Assembly (NCBI GenBank): GCA_003290165.1
Contig: QNQO01000223.1
Location: forward strand, 868,001-932,000
Source: Berberis thunbergii
Lineage: Eukaryota > Streptophyta > Magnoliopsida > Ranunculales > Berberidaceae
DNA length: 64,000 nucleotides
Direction: 5' to 3'
Below, piece by piece: positions 1-10,316 of the stretch. The notes beneath the pieces were generated by a model that did no database searches, was not told the origin of the DNA, and saw only the letters and a list, made by a program, of their open reading frames with translations. Numbering within the stretch: the first letter of the stretch is position 1; each line of letters starts with the position of its first letter. The position numbers and the translations under genes were made by a program.

Positions 1-835
1 CACTCTACCTATGTCAATCTGATACTTGTCCCAGGTTCGTCCGTTTCGCCGGATCGAGCGTGTGAGTTGGACGTATCTGGTTATGGCTTGTTGTGTGACC
101 CCTGGTTGTCTATTTTGTACCCCCGCAAATCACATTTGAGGGTTGTGTTCGCTGGATCATGGTTTTGCTTGAGAGCTGCTTGCTTTGGACTGTTCGTGTT
201 GCTTATGTGGTCGGATAGTTTAAGCAAGTCATCACTCCATGTTGATCAGATGCCTTCAGTATGCAGTCTTTTGTATCCGCCTCAGAGCGTTCGTAATATG
301 TAGCATTTCGTATCTGCCTCAGGGTGTCTATTGTTATATCTTTCCAATAATCAATAGAGTTTGTTTTCGCAATTCTTCATTTTATTTCTTAAATGACTGC
401 AAATCACATAAGTCTTTTAAGAACTAAAACTTAATATTGACTATGGAAAGGGAAACAAATAACTTAAATCAAACTAACTATTGACGGAGAGAAATTGATC
501 ATGGCCTTGAAGTGAATTCGGGTTGCTCTCACAGATCATTTAGAAGACTGTCGAGATGTTACATAGGTTACTGAAGAGTAAACCTTGTAAAAGGGCGGAT
601 ATCTGCGCCGACTGAATGTCGGGGGATGTGTTTATGCTTGCCGAGGCCTTTTCGTCTCGTTGGGCGAAAGACCTCGTTATTCATGTCTTGTTTGAAAGTG
701 TTGTCCCAACCGTCGTTTGGCTTGGCACTGGGTCAGGCTGCTCTGCAGGATGTAGCTGAATCTAAAAGCATACTATCTGTTTCAGTGCGGCGTAGTGGCA
801 GCCTCGTGTCGTAGGTTGGTCTCCACGTATTGTCC
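1..835 (-). mobile_element. Tat-lineage Gypsy element fragment, minus strand
   Basis: Read on the minus strand, about 225-825 matches the plus-strand Tat element near 46215-46810: the end of the protease-side coding region, then the same non-coding sequence and short repeats around 'gaggcggatac'. Positions 1-225 show no coding similarity I recognise and probably belong to the same element. This is the downstream continuation of the element whose 5' LTR is at 12830-14181. It is separated from its gag (7632-8275) by the TRIM and the Tekay-like element, and the part matching roughly 45390-46210 of the other copy is missing. Confidence 0.75.
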
Positions 836-1772
836 TGTAACGATCCAATCCGCACAGTAAGATATTGTCCACTTTGGGCCCAACCGGCCCGCACGGCTTT
901 AAAATGCCTCTTTCAGAGTATGCACAGCGGACACTGGGCCCCTCTCTGGCCCTACTCATCCAGATATTGTCCTCTTTGGCCTATTGGGCAGCATTCCGCA
1001 CCTCCCTCACCTCAAGGATTTGTTGCTTCCACCCACCTACTGGGGCTCCACAGGCCTCTTACTATGGGGATCCAACCTCGCACATATATAGCACATAACC
1101 ATCCCGCACCCAGGCGATGTGGGACTATGATCCCCCTTGGTAGCTAGCCCAACCCCTCTTGGGATCCACGGGCCTGTTGGGCCTATTGGGCTCCAACCCG
1201 CACCCTCACCCTCCCCCTCAAGTCCGCCCACACAAGGGTCTCACAGTCCACCCCCCTTAAGGCCCAACGTCCTCGTTGGCCACACAGGCACAACGTCCAC
1301 GTTGCCCGAGGGCCCACCTCCACGTGGCACACTTCCGGCTGGGTCAGGCTCTGATACCATTCTGTAACGACCCGATCCGCACAGTAAGATATTGTCCGCT
1401 TTGGGCCCAATCGGCCCGCACGGCTTTAAAAGGCCTCTTTCAGAGTATGCACAGCGAACACTGGGCCCCTCTCTGGCCCTACTCATCCAGATATTGTCCT
1501 CTTTGGCCTATTGGGCAGCATTCCGCACCTCCCTCACCTCAAGGATTTGTTGCTTCCACCCACCTACTGGGGTTCCACAGGCCTCTTACTATGGGGATCC
1601 AACCTCGCACATATATAGCACATAACCATTCCGCACCCAGGCGATGTGGGACTATGATCTCCCTTGGTAGCTAGCCCAACCCCTCTTGGGATCCACGGGT
1701 CTGTTGGGCCTATTGGGCTCCAACCCGCACCCTCACCCTCCCCCTCAGGTCCGCCCACACAAGGGTCTCACA
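836..1772 (-). mobile_element. TRIM element (long variant), minus strand
   Basis: This is a miniature LTR retrotransposon with two direct repeats of 410 bp (836-1245 and 1363-1772) that differ by only scattered substitutions. Read on the minus strand each begins TGTGAGACCC and ends in TTACA. The 117 bp between them has a primer-binding site matching initiator-Met tRNA (TGGTATCAGAGC, minus strand 1349-1360) and a purine tract against the other LTR (about 1250-1262). There is no coding capacity, as expected for TRIMs. The LTR is about 140 bp longer than in the related element at 12996-13643; the extra part follows a TATATA stretch. No target duplication is visible: the 5 bp flanks are tgtcc and gtagc. 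Confidence 0.9.
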
Positions 1773-1774
1773 GT

Positions 1775-1984
1775 AGCCTTAGAGGGAGCTTGAGAGGAAG
1801 GATCCCCTAAAGAGTTGCTTGATCTTGATGCATATTGGGGAGGAGGAGTCCCATGCTTTGAGGAGTGCAATCCCTGTGGTTGGTGAGTAGATCTAACATT
1901 TCTTGGATAATTTAACCCCTTTGATTGCATGTCTAATCTTTCTTGGTATAAATTTGGGGATTTGCTATTATGGGTTAAGATGAG
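1775..1984 (+). repeat. Extra copy of Gypsy leader sequence
   Basis: These 210 bp match 3711-3920, the untranslated leader just after the primer-binding site of the Tekay-like element, with no indels and only two mismatches that I see. The copy begins directly after the TRIM and runs straight into the LTR-like region. The order is therefore leader, LTR, PBS, leader, gag, which a normal single element does not have. A head-to-tail pair with most of the first internal region deleted would produce it. Confidence 0.85.
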
Positions 1985-3678
1985 TAACATAGGGTCTTTT
2001 CGTAATAGTAGTTTTTTATTCGTTCAGTGTTTTTGTTTTTGATTGCTTCCAGTAGAAAGATGAAGGTGAGAGTTTTCTATAGGTAGCTTATATGTAAAAT
2101 TTGGTTGAATATTGAAGAAGTTATAGGTATTTGAAGTTGGTGTGTTGAACTGTGATTTGCTGAAAATTTTAAGTCTGTCCTTAAACCGTGATGAACAGGG
2201 GGTAAAGACTTGGTTTTGTTTTCGGTTATTGAAAGCATTTCGGTATAAATTTCACATGTTTAACAAGTTTAAGGTAAGGGTTTTCCAATGGTGTAAAGTT
2301 TTAAGGATTTGGTTGAATAATGCGAATTTGGTGTGTGATTGAAGTGGCTATGTTACTGAAACTTTCTGAGGAAAAATCTGCTCTGAGGTTAAAGACGATG
2401 ACGTCATGCTGACGTCATCTATTTGACCCGATTTTGACCACACTTTGACCGATCATAGAATTTGATTTATAACTCTGATTTTATCACCGTTTTCACCGTT
2501 GTGACCACCGTGATAATATTAAGCTTTAGAATAAATTTATTTTACATTTTACAATATTTTAATTTTGGGCAATAATGTGCCTCGAGATGTGTGTTTCAAG
2601 TAGATGTTGATTATTGAATATTGTGCATCCTATATGTGATTGTGATATTTAGAATTTAGTTTCTCTAATGGAATTATGGAATGATGCTACTTGATTAGTG
2701 TTGAGAATCTTGAGTTTGACATGAATACCCTACTCCGGCGTTTGAAATGTACAGGGTGGTACATTATGGCCATAGATGCCTTGGTTTCTAATATTTGTGT
2801 AAATTCGTACATAGTGAGTGGTACGGTGACTGTCTCCAAAAGGGGAAAACTAAGCCACTATACGAGTTATGACTCGCGTGATATAGTGGAGTGTTCCTGA
2901 GGAGCAGTGTCTGATTTCCAAAAGGGGAAAACTAAGCCACTGTACGAGTCATGACTCGCGTGATACAGTGGAGTGTTCCTGAGGGGTCAGAGGAAGAGTG
3001 TGAACTTATTTCTCTTCCAGCGCGCAGTTTTAAATTGTGATTTGGCCCGTGTGTCCAGTCTTTTGAGGTGAAGTATGCATTTTAGAGACGGCACCCCCGT
3101 TTGAAATGTATACATACTCAAAGTGGGTATTGGTACACGTGTGGAGGTGTGTCGGGGTGAGACACATTCGGCACATGGAGAGGTGTGATAGGGTATTCTT
3201 GGTCTAAGGTATTTTTGTTGATAATCTGATTTGTGCATATGACTAGTTAACCATGTGGTTGGTGTTGTAAGGTAAATGTGGATGTATATGTTGAAATGTG
3301 GATTATCATTTGTGTTATTTGTAGTTGATTTTTTTTATCTGCTCATACCAGTTTTAGGCTGACCCATTTTGCTTTGTTTTGTTGCAAATGGGTGTACTCT
3401 TATTGGAGTGCAGGCTTTGGAAGCGACTTCGTGGATCAGGCCGGGCGGAGCTAGATCCTAGAATATTCCCAGGGTCTGTATTATGTTTTGTGTTTTGTTT
3501 TTTGGTGTGTATATGAAAGTTATGTTTGTGAGTATGTTCTGAGGGGTAGAGTTATGGGAGAAGGTTGACTTTGGTATGGTTGTTATACTTTGGAATGCCT
3601 GTAATATTTTGGAATTTTGTTTTCCGAGAATTGTTTGTGTGATAATGTGGTTGGTGGTATGTCACGTGCCATTAACTT
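1985..3678 (+). repeat. LTR (5', possibly truncated) of Tekay-like Gypsy element
   Basis: This non-coding, T/G-rich sequence immediately precedes an initiator-Met primer-binding site (3680-3691), so it is the 5' LTR or most of it. I could not find a clean TG start. Its middle part (about 3050-3200) resembles, on the opposite strand, the solo LTR at 42793-45221 (the 'gtgagacacattcg' segment), which ties both to one broad LTR type. A tandem hairpin repeat lies at 2835-2980. Confidence 0.7.
2835..2980 (+). repeat. Two tandem hairpin units of 82 bp in the LTR
   Basis: The block from 'tccaaaaggggaaaac' occurs at 2835 and again at 2917, a period of 82 bp. Each unit contains an imperfect palindrome (ccactata..gagt pairing with actcg..tatagtgg), so each could fold into a stem. 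Confidence 0.85.
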
Positions 3679-3679
3679 T

Positions 3680-3691
3680 TGGTATCAGAGC
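3680..3691 (+). other. Primer-binding site (initiator Met tRNA)
   Basis: TGGTATCAGAGC is the standard plant retrotransposon primer-binding sequence complementary to the 3' end of initiator methionine tRNA. It fixes the plus-strand orientation of the element and the LTR boundary just upstream. Confidence 0.9.
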
Positions 3692-3986
3692 ATAGGAGGT
3701 GGGTCAACTAAGCCTTAGAGGGAGCTTGAGAGGAAGGATCCCCTAAAGAGTTGCTTGATCTTGATGCATGTTGGGGAGGAGGAGTCCCATGCTTTGAGGA
3801 GTGCAATCCCTGTGGTTGGTGAGTAGATCTAACCTTTCTTGGATAATTTAACCCCTTTGATTGCATGTCTAATCTTTCTTGGTATAAATTTGGGGATTTG
3901 CTATTATGGGTTAAGATGAGATATCGGGTACAGCTAGAGGTGAAGTTCCAAGGAGCTATACTCTGGACCACGATGCGATTACCACA

Positions 3987-4984
3987 TTGATACAAAGTTT
4001 GAGGCAGGGGAGTTCCCAAGATGATCCGTTTGCTCGTCGAAATAAGGCCTTCTCTGGACTTGGAGGTGAGAGGTTTAATGGGTATGGGGGAGCCATAGCA
4101 GCAGACCGTTGGCTCCGTAAGACAGAGGTGATATTGGAACGGATGAGTATTACATCAGAGCAGCGTAGTGAATTGGCAGCTCACCAGTTTGATGGAGATG
4201 CACTCAATTGGTGGGATTCTGTGCGTCAGACTCGTGGTGTAGCTGGTATGACTTGGGAAACTTTTGTTGTGTTATTTGAACGGCAGTTCATTCCTGCAGC
4301 GGCAAAAACACAGTTAGTTGATCGATTCATTAAGTTGCAACAAGGTCAACGAACTGTAGCTGAGTACGTGACTGAGTTTAATCAACTTAGTCTATATGCG
4401 CCGTATCTGGTAGATACTCTAGAGAATAAGAACCTGAAGTTCTTGGATGGGTTAAATCCTTTCTTGAAGAGACAATTAATATTGATGGTTGATAAACCTT
4501 TTGAGGAACTGTATAACGCGACCTTAAGACAGGAAGAGGTGGAGATAGAGTGTAAAAGGGTTATAGACGAAAATCGCAAGAAAGGTCGCCAAGGAGAGGT
4601 TCAAGGTCAACAAAGGCAGCCAGGCAGGGGAGGACCAATGAAAGAAGGTAATCAGAGAAGAGATGGACATAGTCGGCAGGGGGTATCGACTCGAGGAGAT
4701 CAGATTGCAGTAAAGCGGGTTTGTTATATTTGTGACCAGGAAGGACACATAGCTAGAAATTGTCCTAGGAGCAATGATAAGTCACGAAACTAGCAAGGGC
4801 AGAGTGGTCAGGATAATCAGGGCCCCGTGTGTTATGAGTGTGGGCAGCAGGGGCACATTTCTTGATATTGTACGCGGCCGTAGCGGGTTGCTTCACGCGG
4901 TAGTGGTGGCGGGAGAGGTCAGCATGCTACCACCTCAGGACCGTCGGTTCGTTTAGCTGCTATTCCCGGTCAGGGAGGGGAAAT
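3987..4984 (+). pseudogene. Gag of Tekay/Del-like Gypsy element
   Basis: An open frame runs from 3987 to 4793 (268 codons). It carries a retrotransposon gag core (WW around 'LNWWDSVR', then the 'FERQFIP' and 'YVTEFNQLS' blocks) followed by a basic linker and a CCHC zinc knuckle (CYICDQEGHIARNC). A TAG at 4791 ends it, but the same frame continues into a second zinc knuckle (about 4830-4870) broken by a TGA where an arginine is expected. Gag normally forms the particle that packages the element RNA. The stops show this copy is dead. Confidence 0.85.
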
Positions 4985-5110
4985 GTAGAGGGTATGTTTT
5001 ATTATTATTATTCTTATAACATTATCCTTGCTTACGCATGTTTTACAGTTTATGATATTCAAATATAGGAATCCATGATAGTTTGAACATGATTGGCTTA
5101 ATTTTACATT

Positions 5111-6384
5111 TTGTGCCTATTAGGGTATGTGATGTCCTCTCGATTGCGGTTGCGGGTTCTTTTCGATACTGGTGCTTCTAGATCCTTTATTTCTAAGCAA
5201 TTGGTAGAGAGAGAGCATTTAGTAGTTGTGCCATTACAGCAGTCTTTAAGAGTTCAGTCTCCTTTGGGTGGATCAGTTATACTTCGTGAATGTTGCCCTC
5301 AGTTCGAGTTTTCTATCTGTGATCGTGTCTTTCAGTTTGATTTTATTGTGTTGGGTTTTGAAGGTTTTCACTTGATTTTAGGGATGGATTGGCTGTCCAG
5401 TTACCCGATGATTTTAGACTGTGTAAGTAGGACGGTGGCCCTTACGTTTCCTGGTGTATCTCCTTGTGTTTTGAGATGTGAGTCGAGCTCTGATTCAGTG
5501 ATGTCGAGTTTCCTTGGTTCTGTTGAGACACCTAAACTTGACATTAGTGCTGTTGAGGTGGTTCGATATTTTTATGATGTTTTCCTCGAGGTTTCTAGTC
5601 TTCCTCCTCGTCGAGAAGTAGAGTTTAAGATAGACCTTATCCCGGGTACCGCACCGATATCGAAACCTGCTTATCGTCTTGCCCCTAAACAATTGGAAGA
5701 AATGAAGGTGCAGCTAGAGGATTTATTGCGTAAGGGGTAAGTTATTGTGAATTTAAATGGATGTGATTGTTTATTTGAGGTTCTCATATATATTGGAGAA
5801 ATATCATTAATTCTTTTGAGGTGTGTATGATTCTTAGGTTTATTCGACCGAGTAATTCTTGTTGGGGCGCGCTTGCTATATTTGTGTCAAAAAGGGATGG
5901 ATCATTGAGAATGTGCATTGACTATCGGGAATTAAATAAGGTCACCATCAAGTATAAGTATCCACTTCCACGCATTGATGATTTGTTGGATCAGTTGAGA
6001 GGTGTTGTAGTATTTTCAAAACTTGATCTTCAGTCTGGGTACCATCAGATGAGGGTTGAAGAGCAGAGTATTTCGTTGACTGCTTTTAGAACCCGGTATG
6101 GATTGTATGAGTATCCAGTGATGCCTTTTGGTTTGACAAATGCTCCAGCTTTCTTTATGGACTTAATGAATCGGGTCTTCCACCCGTACTTGGATCAGTT
6201 TGTCATAGTGTTTATTGATGACATTTTAGTATATTCGAGGACTCATGAGGAGCATAAGGAACACCTTCGCATTGTATTGCAGACTTTGAGAGACCACCAG
6301 TTATATGCAAAGTTTAGTAAATGTCATTTTTGGGAATCAGAGGTTCGGTTTCTAGGGCATGTGATTTCTAGCCGTGGATCCTGA
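5111..6384 (+). pseudogene. Protease and reverse transcriptase of Gypsy element
   Basis: The first open part (5111-5740) holds an aspartic protease with the LFDTGAS active site and the start of the RT domain. The second (5821-6384) holds the RT core, including the '[12 protein letters not shown]' block and the catalytic FIDDILVYS motif. Between them lies a 101 bp interruption, 5737-5837, that starts GTAAGT and ends TTAG; without it the frame continues exactly across a conserved stretch. Past 6384 a frameshift and an in-frame TAA (about 6384-6400) separate this part from the RNase H/integrase part. Confidence 0.85.
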
Positions 6385-6387
6385 GTA

Positions 6388-7630
6388 AGTCGAGGCAGTT
6401 AAGTCTTGGAAGAGACCAACTACTGTGTCTGAGATTCGTAGTTTTCTTGGTCTAGCTGGGTATTATCGTCGATTTATTGAGAAATTTTCGATTATTGCCG
6501 CACCTATGACAACTTTGACTAGGAAGAATATTCCTTTCCTGTGGACGGATGAATGTGAGCAGGCTTTTGAAACTTTGAAGTTGAAGTTGACATCAGCGCC
6601 AGTGTTGACGATTCCTGTTTCTAGTGTGAAGTTAGTAGTTTATACAGATGCTTGTGGTACCGGTTTAGGATTTGTTTTGATGCAAGAAGGTAAAGTGGTT
6701 TCGTATGCTTCTCGCCAATTGAAACCCCATGAGAGGAGATATCCCACCCATGACTTAGAATTGGCAGCCGTGGTTTTTGCATTGAAGATTTGGAGGCATT
6801 ATCTTTTTGGTGAGAAATTTGAGTTGTATACGGATCACAAAAGCTTAAAGTATCTTTTCTCCCAGAAGGAACTAAACATGAGGCAACAGAGATGGGTTGA
6901 ATTTTTAAGTAGTTATGATTTTGAGATTCAATATAGACCTGGGAAGGCGAATGTGGTTGCGGATGCTTTGAGTAGACGACGTGTGGGCATAGCTTCTTTG
7001 ATGATTCAGGAGTATCGAGTATTAGAAGTGTTCGCTTCTTATGATGTTCAGCCTATTTCTGCGTCGAAAGGTGTAATTATGGCTAGTTTGTTGATTCAAC
7101 CATCTTTGATTAGTAGAGTGTTGCAGGGTCAAGTTTCTGATCCAACCTTACGTAAAAGAAGAGAGGATTTGGTGATAGACTCAGTTGATGTTTGTCCTTC
7201 GGATTGGTCTGTTGGTTCCGATGGTGGATTGAGGTTTAAGGGTAGATTGTGTGTACCAGCTGATGATGATTTGCGTAAGGAGATACTCGTCGAGGCACAT
7301 CATTCTCGTTTCACCATTCATCCTGGTGGAACAAAGATGTACCGTGATCTTCGCCGCACGTTTTGGTGGCCTGGGATGAAACGAGATGTAGGAGTCTTCG
7401 TATCTCGCTGTTTGACTTGTCAGCAGGTCAAAGCTGAACATCAGAGACCTTCTGGTTTGTTACAACCTTTAGAGATTCCGACGTGGAAATGGGAGTATAT
7501 TACGATGGATTTTATAGATGGACTTCCACGGTCAAGACGAGGGAACGAGTCGATTTGGGTTATTGTTGATCGGTTGACTAAGAGTGCTCATTTCATTCCA
7601 GTTAGTATTCATGGATTTAAGTACGACTGA
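6388..7630 (+). pseudogene. RNase H and integrase of Gypsy element, truncated
   Basis: The long open part is 6425-7630, about 401 codons. It starts in the RT connection region ('SEIRSFLGLAGYYRRF'), continues through RNase H (YTDACGTGLG, then ELAAVVFALKIWRHYLFG and YTDHKSLKYL), and enters integrase with the HHCC zinc finger (HHSRFTIHPG..CLTCQQVKAEH) and the first part of the catalytic core (WEYITMDFIDGLP). Sequence identity to the family stops shortly after 'HFIPV', near 7600-7630, where Tat sequence on the other strand begins. The rest of integrase, any chromodomain and the 3' LTR are absent. The motifs resemble the Tekay/Del chromovirus lineage. Confidence 0.88.
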
Positions 7631-7631
7631 T

Positions 7632-8275
7632 AGGCTAGCATTTAGGGGTGTCACAGCTTTGGATCCAACGTAGTTAGATGATTTCTTCAGCTTGAACCGA
7701 CTAGGGTCCGACTTGTTGTCATCGCACTTCCTTTTGCTCCATTCCTCACCCTTGCGTCTCTTGCCCTCCTTCTTGTCACTGGGAGCGGAGGGCTTCTTAT
7801 TGCCTTCGGCTACCCTTTAAAGGTCATCGACTCTTCCAAGATGATGTGTCTCTGGACGCTCTTGAGGAGTTCCGTCATGTCGAGAGGGGGCTCCAGGGTG
7901 AGGTCCTCATAGAGCTTACCTTTTTTTAGGCTCGCAGTGAAGGTCGTCATGGCTGTATCGTCACTGCATCCGTCAATGAGGGTCAGCTCGTTGTTGAAGC
8001 GTGTGACATATTCTTGGAGTGTCTCGCCGGACATCTGCTTTAGAGAGAGTATGTAGTGCAAGCATTTTATGAAATGTTGACTCCCAACAAAACGTGTTAG
8101 AAATTCTTTCACCAGCATTTTGAAAGAGTCGATTGACTTCGGCAGAAGGCTGTGGAACCACGCCAGTGTTGAGCTTTTTAGACTGGTGGGAAATGTTCTA
8201 CACATGACGGACTCAGATCCTCTTTTAAGGGCCATTACATGCTGGTAAGTAAGTGGTCTAAAGGATCGGTGGTTC
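7632..8275 (-). pseudogene. Tat-lineage gag, C-terminal part
   Basis: The minus-strand frame 8235-7810 (141 codons) is a retrotransposon gag core: 'MCRTFPTSLK', 'WFHSLLPKSI', 'EYVTRFNNELTLIDG', 'LTLEPPLDM'. It is clearly homologous to the plus-strand fragments at 41990-42450. Positions 7632-7800, read on the minus strand, match 45240-45385 of the other copy. The 8276-12238 insertion separates it from its N-terminal half: reading resumes at 12244 on the right, and the missing residues line up with the plus-strand copy near 41985. Confidence 0.85.
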
Positions 8276-9515
8276 TGTTACGCCCCGATTTTCGAGAAAA
8301 ACAAAAAACCTAAAATCCACATAGGATTATCCGTTTCCCCAAAACTCGGGACGTGAAATTCAATAACAACAGAAACATTTAGCAGCAAAGACAAATAAAG
8401 TGTAGAAAATATGAACCAACTAAAATTTATAACAAAACTCTAACCAGGAAATTCCGACGTCGCTAGCCTTACTAGCGGAACTCCCATAACGCTGCTCAAA
8501 AGTCTCTAAACTTGTAAAGTTAATCGGCTACATTCTCAAAGGAATGTACCCAAGAAGCAAAAACTCACTTGGGTCAGCAATAAAGCTGGTGTGAGAAATC
8601 TTCATCCCAAAAACAATAAAATCGCACGTGATAAACATCAATCTAAACACAAACAACAAACCATCACACCAATAGGTAGTTCCTCAACGAGGCAAAGGTG
8701 TGATGCAAGAAAACACAGTTCCAAGAATTTAGTTCCTCAACGAGGCAATCATATCATCATCCTAATATGTAAATATGTATTTACCTGTACTTACCCTATA
8801 GGAGTTGACTATGGCAAGTCGGACCTGCAGAAATATTAGTGGACTTGCCATCCTGCATAAAAAGGACTAGAAACAATGCAACATAATTTATTCTTTTTAT
8901 TTGAATTAGGTTCATCTTTTTAACGGATTGATCTTCGAATTCACGCCTTCCACACCCACCCCAAGGCAGGTGCAGGATAGGTGAAGCTCATGTTAGCAAA
9001 CAAGCTTTCACAGTCTGTCCACAATACTTGTCTGGGTATCGAATTTGATAGCTTCAATGAACTCAATTTGAATCTACTTCATGAAGCGATAACAATTATG
9101 ACTATAGACGAAAACTACTGTTCAAACTAGATTGGAGAGGGAGTCGCTCAGTAGCTCAGTCTTGATGAACACAAAAACCCATTGTGAAAATCAAACCCCC
9201 ATTAACTTAAACCATTGGAAAACAAAAATAGACAAACAATATTTAAAAGAGTAGATACAAATGGCAAGTTTGATTAATAGAGTGTAGAAATCAAACCCAT
9301 ACCCAAAACCATAACAAACCAAATAATCTATTTCAACAAAAGGTATGATTAGTAGGAAGAAGAACTCATAAAAAAATAGCACATCGATATTAAACATAGA
9401 TGCTCCATATGGGGGAGCAAGTATAAACCACCAAAATGTAATCAACACTTGTCCAAACTTTGACAACCAAAAATACCATAAGGCAGACTGTGCCATGAGT
9501 TAATATTTAATATTG

Positions 9516-9518
<3 letters not shown>

Positions 9519-9561
<43 letters not shown>
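9519..9561. repeat. (AT)n microsatellite
   Basis: An uninterrupted TA dinucleotide run of about 43 bp lies inside the left LTR of the inverted-LTR insertion. Confidence 0.95.
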
Positions 9562-9565
<4 letters not shown>

Positions 9566-10307
9566 TAAGATGAACCATGTACAAAGGGAACACTCCTATC
9601 CATGTTCAAACATTTACGATGAACTGTCACAGTTCTCAACATTGCAATCATAAACCAAAAGTACCAGAATGCAAACTAGTTCTCAAATTCACGAAACAAA
9701 CAAAAACAAAAGCATTGAACCAATAACTATAGCAAAACAATCAAACCCCATCATGAATCAATCATCGAAAACACACAAAAATTTAGATTGAGGAAGGCGA
9801 AAACTCACAGAAATTGCAAATCGCATAGGATTGTGCAGCCAACGCTATCGTCCCATCATCCTGCCACCTGTGATTTCTCCCAATCATCCAAACACCCATC
9901 TTCTTCATCTTCTTCACTGAAATTTCCCGAATAGCAATCGCTACTGCTGCTTCCACAACTACTCCCCGAGCGATCTTTCCTATAATCATTCACCCCCATT
10001 CGATTTCATTCCTCACAAGATCCTTCACGACTCAAGGAAGAGAAAAGAGGAAACTTTATAAGAAAACTGAGTTCATAGAGATCTTACAGAACGATCGACT
10101 CAAAGAGAAGACTTGGAAGGTTGTGTATTGAGATCTACTTAAGGGTGCTCTAATGGCGAGATGAGCTCTTTGTCTTCTTCTTCGCTTCGCAGCGCAAACG
10201 AGTGAGAGGAAGAGATACCGAGATAGAGGGAGGCAGAGAAATCTGAAGGAGAGAAACATGAAGGAGAAAAGGGGAAAAGAAGAAGGAGAAAGAAAATAGG
10301 GTTTTCT

Positions 10308-10316
10308 CTTTATATA
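10308..10316 (-). promoter_or_regulatory. TATA box of minus-strand LTR
   Basis: TATATAAAG on the minus strand lies about 330 bp inside the 5' end of the 2370 bp LTR, the usual position of an LTR promoter. A long purine/pyrimidine-skewed leader follows downstream. The next block (gtgggtggct..cccc on the plus strand) is shared with the solo LTR near 45125-45150. Confidence 0.5.

Noticed and set aside
1137..1674. Open frames up to 132 codons over the TRIM LTRs
   Set aside because: They repeat in both LTRs, are proline-rich by base composition and have no domain; TRIMs are non-coding.
9519..9561. Possible CRISPR-like or functional array
   Set aside because: It is a plain AT microsatellite, and no CRISPR array is expected or seen in this plant DNA.
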